NCBI GenBank assembly: GCA_964016985.1
Contig: OZ024826.1
Span: 8,853,855 to 8,917,854, forward strand
Direction: 5' to 3'
From: Anodontia alba
Lineage: Eukaryota; Mollusca; Bivalvia; Lucinida; Lucinidae
DNA: 64,000 bases
The notes under the pieces were generated by a model. It was not told the origin of the DNA and made no database searches. It saw nothing but the letters and a program-made list of their open reading frames with translations. A program made the position numbers and the translations under genes. This document shows positions 1 through 10,652 of this stretch, one piece after another. Position 1 is the first letter of the stretch. Each line of letters starts with the position of its first letter.

Positions 1-243
1 ATCGATAGTCCGATATGTGTCTGTGGAGCACGTGAAGATACTCAGCACTTCTTAATGTCCTGTCCACGATATACAACCCTGCGACAAGAACTTGTTAATA
101 GAGTAACTCCGGTGTTTCAGCCATCCTTAAATGTATTTCTTTTTGGTAGTCAGGAACTCTCTGACTCTGATAACAGACAGATATTCCTCGCCGTACAGGA
201 GTTCCTGACGAAATCAAAACGTTTTGAAATGATAAATAATTAA
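1..243 (+). CDS. C-terminal end of a non-LTR retrotransposon reverse transcriptase (open at window edge)
   Basis: The frame is open from base 1 to a TAA at 241-243 (80 residues). It reads into a C-x-C-x7-H-x4-C zinc knuckle (ICVCGAREDTQHFLMSC), then CPRYTTLR and a hydrophobic LNVFLFGSQ segment. This knuckle, an 'HFL..C...' box followed by a short tail, is the usual C-terminus of CR1/jockey/I-type LINE reverse transcriptases in molluscs. The catalytic part lies outside the window, so intactness cannot be judged. The first ATG (55) is internal; the true start is upstream. The antisense pseudogene at 2948-3400 ends with a related segment. Family is confident; clade is inference. Confidence 0.7.
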   Translation: MDSPICVCGAREDTQHFLMSCPRYTTLRQELVNRVTPVFQPSLNVFLFGSQELSDSDNRQIFLAVQEFLTKSKRFEMINN

Positions 244-740
244 TCTATGGTAAGTAAAACTATTGTAAAGTCGCTTCTATTAGTTTAATAAAATTTCTAT
301 TAATTAGCAAAGTCGTCTAAAATTAAAATGTTCTTTAATCTCAATTCGTACCATTTCTTAAGGAATGGGATAAATCTTGTTGTGGTCGAGAAATAAACCT
401 TACATAAACCTAGCCTGACGATAAATTAATTTATTGTTCATTATTTTACTTATCCAACTCATATGTGCAAAACGTATTTCCACATCCCCGTGGAGCAGCC
501 ATTGGTTGAAAAGATGTACCTTCACGATTGTTCTATCTGAAATTCACTCTGTCCTTTTTATCACTGTTAGTTTGTTCTATTTCAAGTCACATGTTGTATT
601 TGTACATTCATATTTGCAAAAAATGGGAGACGGACTTCATAAGTCTGTTGACTTTCTTCCGAATCCCATTGTATAATATTGTAATGTAGTAAACACATGT
701 CTTGTATATGTTCAAATATGTTAATATTATACATGAAATA
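244..740 (+). other. Probable 3' UTR of the left-edge retrotransposon
   Basis: AT-rich, non-coding sequence directly downstream of the retrotransposon stop. It ends near an AATAAA-like stretch at about 736-742. I cannot see a clear tail repeat or target duplication, so the 3' limit is approximate. Confidence 0.35.
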
Positions 741-1011
741 AATCACGGCAGATAAGCTTCGCTATGTTCCCGTTGTCCTCGGCCCCGCAGGGGCGAGTGT
801 TTTAAACGACTGTTGCATAATCAGGGCTTTCTCCGTTCGTGAGTGTTTACTACAATATATGTTGATTCTGTAAAAAAGAAAGAAAAAATAATAGAACGTC
901 GAGTGTTATAAATTTTGCATGACTCTTTAAAAGTTAAAAGAATAATATTGTCGGAAATTTGTAACGAAATAAACAAGGAACTTCTTCCTACATTTGTGAC
1001 ATTGTAGAAAC

Positions 1012-1160
1012 TAAACCCTCACAACTCTCTTGGCTAATTCAGCAGACGACAAATTAGTAATATTTTTCTCATTGCCACAGAAAACAGGATTTGACTTTTC
1101 ATGCAAATTAAAAAAAAAGAAAAAAAAGTGTTACAAAATGTCTTCTGCTGAAAATTATGT
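1012..1160. repeat. SD fold-back repeat, copy 1 (degenerate)
   Basis: Contains the family signature TTGGCTAATTCAGCAGACGA, then AAAACAGGATTTGAC and CATGCAAATT. Other copies fold through an ATTTCATGCAAATTG arm; here the second arm is poorly preserved. Related copies lie at 7957, 9757, 28078, 28357 and 51786. Confidence 0.5.
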
Positions 1161-1469
1161 CTAGCGTTGCATAAACAGGACAGTGACAAACAGTGTAGTA
1201 CCACAAACACGGCATTTGGCCAGGATCTACATTGTCTGAATCAAATGAAAAGGGAATGATGGCGAAAGGAAATCGCAGGACATTAACAACATATGCCCTC
1301 TCTTTTAACTCTTACGTAAAAGGAGGCACAATATAAGAAAATCTTCTCATCAATTCTCTGCCAAATACCAGCCAAGAAACAAATATAGATATGCGTCGCG
1401 TCACACAGAAATAGCGAGCACATATCCGCATCCGGGCAGTCTAATCAGAGTCATCTAGGAGCTGGACTA

Positions 1470-1748
1470 CATTACGAAAACATGCCTATTCAAATATATA
1501 GAATATTTTACCACCAAATAAATGAAACTTTTCAGATAAAAAATTCTGATATTTTTCTTATTTCTGCTCAAAACATAGATTGTGGGTTCTCGTTAGAACC
1601 GCCTCGATGAGGCGGTTCTAACGAGTACCCACAATCTATGTTTTGAGCAGAAAAAAGAAAAATAATGTTTACCCCTGTAAACCCCAGTTTTGCTATATAA
1701 AAGTGGGGTCTAAGGGGGTCAAAAGTATATAGGCGTGTTTTCGTGATG
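1470..1748 (-). mobile_element. HP1 heteroarm hairpin element, copy 1 (full length)
   Basis: HP1 is a ~279-bp non-coding element. Both tips read CATYACGAAAACAYGCCTAT. The A shoulder carries TTTTACCACCAAA and a GAAAATTTTC motif. The B shoulder carries AACCCCACTTTTATATAG with TGGGGTTTACAGGGG. The centre is a palindrome of GATTGTGGGTACTCGTTA plus GAACCGCCTC and its complement, flanked by TTTCTGCTCAAAACATA. I call B-left/A-right '+'; this copy is reversed. Termini and arms are seen directly; mobility is inferred from dispersal. Confidence 0.85.
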
Positions 1749-2314
1749 ACCAGTAAAATATATTGGCTAAAAAGAAAGTGAAGGCTCTAATCAGATGTTA
1801 AGGATGCGCATACGGATATAGGCCCATGCGGTTTTTATAAGCGCTAAGCCCCATTTTTTTGTGCAACGTAGACCATATTGTTTTAGGTGATCGTCTTGTA
1901 TTAGTCTGTAGGAATTGATCAGTAGAAAGGTTGCGAACTTGTTTCAGAGCAAATATAAACCATTCCAATGATAATTAACCGCGCTAAGCGAAAAAGTATT
2001 TAACAATAATATACTGGTCCAAAAAAGATATGCAACACATCTGAACTGCTAAGAAAAAATAGATTCAGTTTGATACATTATTTCTTTTAGTTTAAACATA
2101 TATATTTTATTATATATATTTCGTCAATACATCAATATATCTACATAGATATTACAATGTTCATGAGTAAGATAAATATACAAAAGGGGTTCGAAAAACA
2201 GCTATATAGCTTATGGGAATTCGTTAACCTCAGTTCCTGAGCATCAAATCAAACATTATGGCCATGCATGTACAAGTAGTTAACTAGCTAACTAACTTAA
2301 TGAATAACGAAAGG
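1749..2314. other. Gap without a recognisable gene
   Basis: AT-rich sequence between two HP1 copies. All frames are broken by frequent stops and I see no splice-flanked coding block. Confidence 0.5.
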
Positions 2315-2553
2315 CAACACGAAAACATGTAAAACTGGGGTTTACTGGGGTATACACTATTTTTCTTATTTCTGCTTAGAAACATAGATTGTGGGTACTC
2401 GTTAGAACCGCCTCGCCGAGGCGGTTCTAACGAGTACTCACAATCTATGTTTCTAAGCAGAAATATGAAAAATGTCAGAATTTTTTATCTGAGAATTTTC
2501 ATTTTTTGGTGGTAAAATTTTCAGTTTATTTCAATAGACGTGTTCTCGTAATG
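2315..2553 (+). mobile_element. HP1 element, copy 2 (B shoulder partly deleted)
   Basis: The left tip is CAACACGAAAACATG and runs straight into AAACTGGGGTTTAC, so about 40 bp of the B shoulder are missing. The core palindrome is complete (CCGCCTCGCCGAGGCGG centre) and the A shoulder and CGTAATG tip are present. Confidence 0.8.
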
Positions 2554-2947
2554 AAAGATAGTTGAAAGGAAAGAAGCGAAGAAAGTGCAGTTTAATGGCT
2601 TAGAGAATAGTGGATGTGTAATAGAGACGTATTAGACTACGAATTGACAAAAATGTTTTGCAGGCAAAATCAGAAGAGGGGTAAAGAAAGTGACGTGGGG
2701 ATCCTACTTTAAGTAAATAAACGCCAAATCTTACATCAAGCATTGAGACGTACGGATTGTTGGATTATATCCGATTTTTAGTTACAAATATATTGGTATT
2801 TTAGAAAACTAAGCAATATTCAGACAACATATTATGTTTCTAATTGTGTGGAAATTAGTATCGGTATATGTTTGTTTGCTGGGCAGATCAAAAGGAGTTT
2901 TCAAACCGTTTGCTTCTTTGGATAAATTTATGTACACATTTAAAAAA

Positions 2948-3400
2948 TTATTCGTTCGCTTCACCTGTTAAAGCGATAATCCCGAACAATAGGGTATGTA
3001 ATGTTGGTTGGCAGAACTGCGATACTTTATGCATCATATCCGTTCTTATAGCGTTATATTTTCAGCATTCTAATAGAAAATGTTTGTTGGTCTTGGGTGC
3101 ATCTCGGGTCTTCAATGATATTTTTATGGTATAGATAATAGTTTAGAGAGCTACAGTTAATTTGAAGTCTTGGGAGATGTATTTGACCTAGTCTGTCACC
3201 GACATAGAAATAGGATGGTGTTTTACGTACATTAGTATTCAGAGTCTTTTTAAAAGATTCTACTGTGGGAGAGTTTCTTGATAAAACAGGAAGGGTATTC
3301 CAGTCTCTGAGTACTGAAGGTAGAAAGTATTTGTAATATAGCTGTTTTGCAAATTCTCAGCGTTTCCTAGACTGTATGAAGAAGCTTGACCGACTTGATC
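2948..3400 (-). pseudogene. Decayed C-terminal fragment of a CR1/jockey-type retrotransposon
   Basis: Translating the minus strand from about 3340 gives KYFLPSVLRDWNTLP, then SPTVESFKKTLNTN, YFYVGDR and NCSSLNYYLYHKNII. This is the region after the RT domain that is conserved in CR1-like LINEs. After a frame change it continues HFLLEC, a stop, KYNAIRTDMMHK and LHTLLFG, ending at TAA (complement of 2948-2950). The HFLLEC box matches the zinc knuckle at 1-243. At least one frameshift and one internal stop make it a pseudogene. The catalytic domain is not seen upstream. Confidence 0.65.
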
Positions 3401-3479
3401 AGGAACTAACTATGTCAAATTATTTGGTGAAAGTCTGTTAATCATTTTGTAAAAAAAAATAACAAGTTTATATTTTCTT

Positions 3480-3757
3480 CATCACGAAAACATGTCTATA
3501 TAATATTTACCCCCTTAACCCCCATAGTTATATAGTAAAACTGGGGTTTACAGGGGTATACATTATTTTCTTATTTCAGCTCAAAAACATAGATTGTGGG
3601 TACTCGTTAGAACCGCCTCGCCGAGGCGGTTCTAACGAGTACCCACAATCTATGTTTTGAGCAGAAATATGAAAAATATCAGAGTTTCTTCTCTAAATTT
3701 TTTCAGTTTTTAGGAGTTAAATTTTCTATATATTTGAATAGGCATATTTTCGTAATG
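3480..3757 (+). mobile_element. HP1 element, copy 3 (full length)
   Basis: CATCACGAAAACATG tip, B shoulder with AACTGGGGTTTACAGGGG, intact core palindrome, A shoulder ending TATTTTCGTAATG. Confidence 0.85.
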
Positions 3758-3914
3758 TCATCGAGAGCTGAGCTCTATCCATTCTAATTCATTATACAAC
3801 AAAGACTAACTTAATTATTCCAGATACTATTCTACCGGCCTCTGCTGCAATAAAAATATCTATGCATGTTGGTCCACAATGGCTTGCATATTGAGGCATA
3901 AACACTACAAATAT

Positions 3915-4142
3915 ACCCTCAAATATTGATTTACATGCATCATCACAATTTCATTGGAAATAGATATTTCTTGATTCTCTTCTGTATCCATTCTTCTTTG
4001 CCGTAAAGGAGAATGGATACAGAAGAGAATCAAGAAATATCTATTTCCAATGAAATAGTGATGATGCATGAGTAGTAGTATAGGGTGGGATTCCCCATAG
4101 TGGCACCCTATACTACTTGCATGTAAATCAATATTTGAGGGT
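3915..4142. repeat. Fold-back repeat with ~79-bp arms, one arm interrupted
   Basis: The left arm starts ACCCTCAAATATTGATTTAC and runs to about 3993. The right arm is its near-perfect complement, ending GTAAATCAATATTTGAGGGT at 4142. The loop is about 15 bp. The right arm is split by the 47-bp MF insertion at 4071-4117, while the left arm still shows the unoccupied sequence. Confidence 0.85.
4071..4117. mobile_element. MF micro-fold-back, copy 1, with 6-bp target duplication
   Basis: A 47-bp insertion that begins AGTAGTAGTATAGGG and ends CCCTATACTACT, flanked by TGCATG at 4065-4070 and 4118-4123. The partner arm of the host palindrome (GATTTACATGCATCATCAC) carries the site once, so insertion with duplication is shown within this window. 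It has no coding capacity. Confidence 0.85.
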
Positions 4143-5276
4143 CTACTCTAACTTTATTCTACAGCTTTAATATATACTAACATGAATTTAATAGGTGCTA
4201 CCTATACCCGTGCGTCCAAATTATCATCACATACTTCATAGGTGGGTTGGTCAGATCTAACTGAATTGATTTCAGACCACGCTTGACTTCTGAATCCACT
4301 GCATGAATTGTTATAGAACGTCCAAGTCAACAATATTTCAGTAGTTTAGAGACATTGCCTGCAAATTTGTGGGACTTTTACCCGACCCCATCACATGAAT
4401 TCGGGTCCTGCTTAGTTACTAGCAGCCCTGCCATGGAGGCTTTAGACAGCCCATCTATTTTGCGGGCCCCGATGGGCGGGGCCATGCTTTCCGAAAACCG
4501 AAAACTAGTGTATGCCGGTAACAGGCACAACGACATACAGTTTCGTTTGCTACCTGAAATCCATTTTAGGCCTACTGCTTCCGGATTTTTCCTAAAGACT
4601 TTTGACCGTTTGTGCGTTTTTGTCTTTGTATCTTTTTTTTTTTTTTTTTTTTTTTTGCGAGTCTACACATTATGAAAAGCAGAAAAAAAAACAAAACAAG
4701 CATAAAAATAAATTTACATGATTTACAAACCGGTCGAACAAGCACATTATTGTGTCGAAGTTTTTCAGATTATCACGTGAAAAGAGCGTACAGTCTATGT
4801 GTTATTAAAAATTAAAAAATATACATTACATCAAAGTTACCTTATGCTCAAATCGAATCATGCTTATCTTATAAAGAGACTAAGAATCGATAGAAATAAA
4901 ATTCGAAGTGGAGACAAAATTCAAAATGGCGGCGATCACAAATTTTGTAGGCTGACGTCATGAGTCGCGTGATGGAATACTTGGCGTTATTGGCTGTTTT
5001 GTTGCTATTGTCGGCACGGCCGTCGTGTCAATAGTCTCTGCCAAATCACGGAACGCTTATTATTTTTCAGGATAAGCATCGAACCACCCAAGCCTTTGTT
5101 GGACCAGTATATTTGTGGTCACATAGTTAGTCTATAGTAGTGCATCTGCACGCCTAACCGCTTCGCGGCACTTATAAGAACATTACACCAATTATTACCA
5201 ACTTTGTGTTTGTTTTTGAAAACTAACTATTTTACTGTGACCAGTACATCATGTGTATTATATATATTTTGAAAGG
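4143..5276. other. Gap without a recognisable gene; poly-T tract
   Basis: Holds a long poly-T run near 4630-4656 and otherwise unremarkable AT-rich DNA. The reading frames crossing 4355-4815 run through this low-complexity tract and resemble nothing I recognise. Confidence 0.45.
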
Positions 5277-6475
5277 CTAGGACTATATAGTTATAGCCCC
5301 GCTTTGAAAAGGCGGGGCTATACTGGATTTGTCATGTCCTTCCGTGATTCCGTGACTCCGTAATTCCGTGTTTCCGTCATTCCGTGATTCCGTGACCGCA
5401 AAGTTTGCTTACTACCTTTTATCTTTATGGTCCTACTTCAATGAAACTTATACTACACTTGATCTCTGAGGTAAGTAAGGTATAGTTGCAGAATAGTGGC
5501 CAAGGGCCCATAACTCTTGGAGTTATGTCCCTTGGTAGGTTTTCAAAATTTAAAATGCATTTTGCTTAATAACTTTTATGTTTGTGGTCCTACTTCAATG
5601 AAACTAATACCACATTTGGTATCTGAGGTAAGGAAGGGGTATTGGCAGAATAGTGGCCAAGGGCCCATAACTCTTGGAGTTATGTCCCTTGGTAGATTTT
5701 CAAAATTTGACATGCATTTTGCTGAATAACTTTTATGTTTGTGGTCCTACTTCAATGAAACTAATACCACACTTGGTATCTGAGGTAAGGAAGTGTAGTG
5801 GCAGAATGGTGGCAAAGAGCCCATAACACTTGGAGTTATGTCCCTTGGTAGGTTTTCAAAATTTGAAATGCATTTGGCTTAATAACGTTTATGTTTGCGG
5901 GCCTACTTCAATGAAACTAATACCACACTTGGTCTCTGAGGTAAAGAAGGTGTAGTGGCAAAATGGTGGTCAAGGGCCTATAACTCTTACAGTTATGGCC
6001 CTTCACAGGTTTTCAAATTTTGCCATTCTTGAAAATTTTTCGTAACAGATTTCTCAGGAACTGTGAAAGCTAGAAAGCAAACAGTTTGCATAAACATGTA
6101 CAATGTATAGTGTATACTGGAATAAGGGCCAAGGGGCCATAACTCTTGGAGTTATGTGCCTTGGTAGGTTTTCAAAAAAATAAAATGCATTTTGCTCAAA
6201 AACTTTTATGTTTGTGGTCCTACTTCGATGGAACTTATACCACCCTTGGGGGCTTTGAAAAACTGGTATATGCATTGACAGTGGGTTGATGTATCATGTA
6301 TTGAGGAATCAGGGCCAAGAGCCCATAACTCGTGGATTAAAATCCTTTGATAGGTTTTAGGATGCCCTGTTACCATGTCCAATAGTGGTGTTACCTTAAG
6401 GATGAATTCAAAATATTTCAACACTATATGTATTTCTCCTCCGATAGAGCTATAGCGGGGCTATGACAGCTCTAG
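5277..6475 (-). mobile_element. Pearl-like Helentron-type element with ~157-bp tandem core repeats
   Basis: About six tandem units share TAACTCTTGGAGTTATG followed by TCCCTTGGTAGGTTTTC. The motif starts at 5511, 5668, 5824, 5981, 6140 and 6326, giving periods of 156-159 bp and one of 186. Upstream is an ATTCCGTG-rich microsatellite (5336-5396). The left end has a hairpin ATAGCCCCGC/GCGGGGCTAT (5292-5322) just inside CTAG. The motif ATAGC-GGGGCTAT recurs at the right end (about 6449-6464). Read on the minus strand this is a Helitron-style 3' hairpin before CTAG. Bivalve pearl elements have a ~160-bp repeated core of this kind. The assignment is by structure only. Confidence 0.6.
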
Positions 6476-6479
6476 TTTC

Positions 6480-7504
6480 AGTCTGAAGAAACGTTTTAAT
6501 TTATTCTGTTTTGTTCTATTCATGCACGTTGTACACACAATACATCAGGGCTGCATTCAGAAATGCATATAGCTCGCAAGTGCTTTTTGCACTGGAGCCC
6601 TGCTCATGTTGGCGCTCGATATTAGGTACTGGGATCCACGGCAAAACGTTCGCTATCACTGCACTACTGAACGCAGTCTAGTTTCATTTGCCATTTGATA
6701 GTGTTGCCTATCATTTTTGGGTTGGTATTGTTGCAATTTTCGCCTGGCCTGTACCGTATTAACCCTAACTGTTCGTACTTATTAAATCCTTACCGTATTA
6801 TATTTTAAACTTAAAAAAGGTAAATTTTAGTATGTGTCTAAAACTGCTAGATGAGCGACAAACAGTGTAGACCCTGATCAACACCGTGTGTTGGAATACT
6901 TAGGGTTAACATGGTAAATTGCCGTTGTTATACCTACCGCTTGAACAGGTATCATTCGCTAATGCAGAAAACAAATTTATGAGGTATACCAGAAGCGATG
7001 CCCAAATGTTTTCGCGCAGATTAACCCTGGTCCTGCTGAACCCAGATATTCCTTGCCTTTGCAAACATTGTAGATCCAGATCGGTTGGCTTCTTCAGTAA
7101 ATCCTTTCCGATTCCGGTGCAGAAAAATGTAAATAAAGCGCTCTCGTTTTTTTTTTTTTTTTTGTTTTTTTTTTTAATTACAAGGATATTCAATGCAAAA
7201 AGGGAATAAATGCTGATCAAGTAAGATGCTATGAACATTATTATCGCGATACAGTAAGAAAAAAGGACGTTCGTGATGACGGAAAGCTGTATTTGATATT
7301 TTGATATTTTGCCAGAACAATAGGCTGAACAAAAGAATTTGAAAAGGCGGCAACTGTGGTGCGCATTGCTTTATTAACTCTTAAAAGTCCGCCTGCATGC
7401 CAGTATGTTATTGTTATAATGCCATGAACGTCCAGTTTGCTAGTCACGGATACAGATAAAAAAGCAAATATGTAAACATAGTGGACGTAAGCACAAAAAA
7501 GCTA
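6480..7504. other. Gap with degraded repeats
   Basis: No gene is seen. A block at 7021-7105 reads TTAACCCTGGTCCTGCTGAA through GATCCAGATCGGTTGGC; it matches the TTAACCC element at 14987-15198. A poly-T/A tract lies at about 7149-7176. Confidence 0.45.
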
Positions 7505-7838
7505 ACCATCGCCAGGCAGTGACAAAAGTGCTATTAAAAAGCTTAAGCAACGAGAGCCTAAAGTAGACACTGGTATTGAATCTGAATCTGATCTGTTTTT
7601 GGAAGCTCAAGAAAACACACTCGATTCCCCATGTGCGCCTCTGAGAAATAGTGAATGCGGGAGTGATAGGGAACCTAAGCCTGACACGATCCAGCCTCAT
7701 AACATATCCCTCCCTTTTAGTGACACGAGTAGTGTAACATTTGTAATGACTGCTCTTGAACCCTGCATTATGTCAATCCCTTCACCCACACAATCGCAGC
7801 AGTCACGGTCGTTGTTAGCTGACTCAGGATTTGGGTAG
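7505..7838 (+). CDS. Unrecognised Ser/acid-rich open frame
   Basis: An uninterrupted 110-codon frame follows a stop at 7502-7504 and ends in TAG. It reads from a basic start (SDKSAIKKLKQRE) into an acidic, Ser/Pro-rich stretch (GIESESDLFLEAQENTLDSP, then PSPTQSQQSRSLLADSGFG). There is no ATG in the first third. It could be an exon behind the AG near 7515, a fragment of a retroelement ORF, or chance. The residue composition is less repeat-like than neighbouring frames, which is the only reason to list it. No function is proposed. Confidence 0.25.
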
Positions 7839-7956
7839 GTTGTCCTGGTTCTGAGCCACATCAGGAGCCATTCGCGGCAGGGGTTCCCATCATGTCACAG
7901 AATCCTCAAGGGATTCTACATCAGTCTGGGGCAGCTATGTTAAAAGAGCAACTGTA

Positions 7957-8155
7957 CTAACTTTTACCGCTCTCTTGGCTAATTCAGCAGCAGAAAAAAT
8001 CATATTTTTCTTATTTTCCCTAGAAAACCATTGGAGGCAATTTGTATGAAATGTCAAAACCTGTTTTCTGAGGAGAGAAAAAAAGCACAACGAAAACAAC
8101 AAAAAACAAAAATATTTCAGTATTACTTCCGCTGAAAAAATACGAAGAGTGCTAT
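7957..8155. repeat. SD fold-back repeat, copy 2
   Basis: TCTTGGCTAATTCAGCAGCAG on the left and an inverted AATTTGCATGAAATG block (written CAATTTGTATGAAATGTC) mark this family. It ends with ACTTCCGCTGAAAAAA. Confidence 0.5.
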
Positions 8156-8323
8156 GCGTTAAGCAATCACCTAGATATTAAGATGCCGTATTTTCGAATC
8201 CCTTAAAAATAAGTGTACATGTAACTGTACTAAGGAAGCAACTGTCTTAAGTAACAATGTCTTTCCTACGCTTCATGCTTAACACCGGAACGACGGTCCC
8301 TTATAAAATATGTGCCCAGCAAA

Positions 8324-8548
8324 TATGAGCCGGAACACAGCACTTCCTACAAGATCGAATGTGCGTCAAGCAATGACTCAGATAAGCTTGCGCGAACGCT
8401 GATCAGAGCCATTACTTCGCACTCAGTAGGTAGCCAAATATCCAAACGTTCTTTAGCGTTTTGCCTCGAATGTGTGGACGTGCAGCTGATTTGATGCTAC
8501 GCTGGGCGCACAAGCAATCTTATAGGACATGCTGTGTCCCTGCTCATA
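8324..8548. repeat. GC-family TIR element, copy 1
   Basis: Left end TATGAGCCGGAACACAGCA; right end TGCTGTGTCCCTGCTCATA is its complement apart from the central bases. The interior carries GATCAG/CTGATC hairpin pieces. Further copies lie at 35616 and 42135. It abuts HP1 copy 4, and the right-end motif is repeated at 8829-8858. Confidence 0.6.
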
Positions 8549-8825
8549 CATTGCAAAAACATGTCTATTCAGATATACTGAAACTTTTACCCCCAAAATG
8601 GAAAATTTTCAGAATAAAATTCTGGTACTTTTCTTATTTCTGCTCAAAATATAGATTGTGGGTACTCGTTAGAATCGCCTCACCAAGGCGGGTATCACGA
8701 GTACCCACAATCCATGGTTTTGAGCAGAAATAAGTAAAATAATGTATACCCCTGTAAACCCCAGATTTACTATATAATAGTAGGGTTTAAGGGGGTCAAA
8801 ATTATATAGGGATATTCTTGTGATG
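8549..8825 (-). mobile_element. HP1 element, copy 4 (diverged)
   Basis: The tips are CATTGCAAAAACATG and TTCTTGTGATG. The core palindrome has several mismatches (GAATCGCCTCACCAAGGCGG) and the right shoulder is intact. The element lies between two ~30-bp near-identical direct repeats (8519-8548 and 8829-8858). Confidence 0.8.
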
Positions 8826-8978
8826 CTTTTAGGGACATGCTGTGTCCCGGTTCATATGTCTGTGAGACTGATCCTTTGGAAACAATAAACACCGAAGAAA
8901 TGAAAACAGAAGACACGGGTTTATTGAGTTTGTTCATGTGCAGCTACATGTATGACTCGAACTAGTCCGCGCATGTAC

Positions 8979-9090
8979 TACCCGGAGTGCAGAGTGGTTA
9001 GCACTCCTCACTTTGGAACACGAGATCCCGGGTTCGAGTCCCGCAGGAAGTGGAATTCAGCTCATGACTGTACGGAGCTTCATTTCACAG
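8979..9090 (+). repeat. tRNA-derived SINE head
   Basis: GTGCAGAGTGGTTAGCAC gives an A-box-like segment and GGGTTCGAGTCCC a perfect B box 40 bp later, the internal promoter of a tRNA gene. There is no closable acceptor stem, so I read it as a SINE head. The 3' limit and tail are not clear. Confidence 0.6.
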
Positions 9091-9756
9091 AGCCTTTATT
9101 ATTAACCTTCTGTCACCTCAATATGACTTAAATAATGTTAAAAGTGGCATGAAACACCAAATCGTCATCAACAGACTGTGCGTCCATACAGTCTTATCAG
9201 AGTCATTACTGGGCGCTCTGTGGTAAATAGAGGATCTGAGAATTCTTAAGGTGGACAGAGACGGCTTGATCAAACTAGCAAACAGGTTGACGTCTGTTCG
9301 CTGAGCGTACATGTCCTACCATTCATTTGCTGTCGTTCTTATTCTTGTAGAAGATGGAAACACAATTTACTGAAACCAGTTTTATTTGATAAGGACTTTA
9401 CGGCCTGGTCAAAACTATTACGGTCTTGTCGAGCGGTCTGTTACCCTACGTCTGCTAACCTTTTCTCCTCTATGCGGTCAACCAGTACTTTGTGCACATA
9501 CATGTGCCAGTAACTGACAATCCTTTTTGAATCAACGAGAGGAGAGAATGACCATAAAAATGATTTCTTTATCAATATCCACATTACTTATGTGGCTGAA
9601 CTTGCATCCCCTTGAGCTGATGTCGGGCGCGCTAACGACTGCTCTTTGGAGCCAGACGAAAAAAGAAGTGTCCTAATATTCGCTTAAATGTTAGCTGACA
9701 CTTTCATGTGCAGACATTGAAGAGAGTCATACATGTAAATGATGAAGCATGTCTTA
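9091..9756. other. Gap without a recognisable gene
   Basis: Contains short fragments of GATCAG-type repeats (about 9180-9260) and otherwise no coding or structural feature that I can name. Confidence 0.4.
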
Positions 9757-9935
9757 ACCTTTACCACTGTCTGCTCAAACATTCAGCAGACGACAAATTT
9801 ATGACATTTTTTTTAATTTTACCCAGAAAAACAGGGTTTGACATTTCATTCACAATTTGCATGAAATGTCAAACCCTATTTTCTGAATAAGAAGGAAAAG
9901 TATTACAAAATTTCGTTCCCTGAAATGTTTACCAA
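9757..9935. repeat. SD fold-back repeat, copy 3
   Basis: Shows the fold clearly: AGGGTTTGACATTTCAT (about 9834) and its complement ATGAAATGTCAAACCCT 15-20 bp downstream. AGCAGACGACAAATT lies at the left end. Confidence 0.6.
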
Positions 9936-10032
9936 GCATGTTAAGCGTGAAACCTGAACAACATGTAAAGAAATAAAAATAATGCCAGGAATGACAAGAT
10001 GTCAATAGTCTGCTATAGTCTACAAGTACATA

Positions 10033-10652
10033 CGAGGGTCCTGCAAAATGTTTTGTCACTAGGTTTGGATAGCTTCAGTGCTACGTTTTATCAAACATAT
10101 TTGTATTACAAACCTTCAAAGTAGTCCCCCTTTACTGAAACACATTTTTGTAACCGTTTTACCCAGTCGCAAAAAGCAGATAAATAGTCTTCCTTTGGTA
10201 TCTGTTGGAGACACTGATAAATAGCGCTGCCAAGAGAACTTATAGACGTATACTTATTTCCAGAAAGCATTTTCTTAAGCCTTGGAAATAAAAAGAAGTC
10301 ACAGGGACTCAGGTAAGGTGAATAAGGTAGATGGTTTAAAACTTTCACCTTTTCAGAAGCCAAAAAAGACTTAACAACCTCACACTTATGAGAGGAGGCG
10401 TTGTCATGTAAAAGGTGGACTCCTGACCATCCTTTGCTTGGTCGTTTCTTATTGTAACAAGTAAATTGGTCAGTGTATATGACTGCATCTATTTCAATTT
10501 GGAAATAACTCGGTCAGTTGGAAAGCAGTTTGGACGAAATAAACGGGTATCGTTATTCAACACACCATTCAATTACGGTGGAGCATTTTAAAATATACCT
10601 GAGATAAAACTAAAGAAGCCTATTAGTGACAGAACTTTTTGCAGGACCCTCG
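10033..10652 (-). mobile_element. Internally deleted mariner element with TIRs and TA target sites
   Basis: The left TIR is CGAGGGTCCTGCAAAATG, then TTTTGTCACTA. The right TIR is its complement with a few changes (CGAGGGTCCTGCAAAAAG, TTCTGTCACTA). TA flanks both ends (10031-10032 and 10653-10654). At 620 bp it is about half the usual ~1.3-kb mariner. The transposase N-terminus and first catalytic Asp are missing. Confidence 0.8.
10106..10502 (-). pseudogene. Mariner transposase, C-terminal third
   Basis: The minus-strand frame reads AVIYTDQFTCYNKKRPSKGW, then GVHLLHDNASSHKCEVV and NHLPYSPYLSPCDFFLFPRL, ending VSVKGDYFEGL. The HDN aspartate and the Asp in SPCDFF are separated by 34 residues, the mariner DD34D spacing. 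The usual SPDLAP motif here reads SPYLSP, but this Asp is not the catalytic one. The first catalytic Asp and the DNA-binding domain are absent because of the internal deletion, so it cannot be active. Confidence 0.75.

Noticed and set aside
4355..4675. 106-codon open frame
   Set aside because: Its C-terminus is coded by a poly-T tract and the rest matches nothing known; no splice or codon evidence.
8979..9090. Functional tRNA gene
   Set aside because: A and B boxes are present but the acceptor and anticodon stems do not close; it reads as a SINE head. The same holds for 22130, 40974 and 41488.
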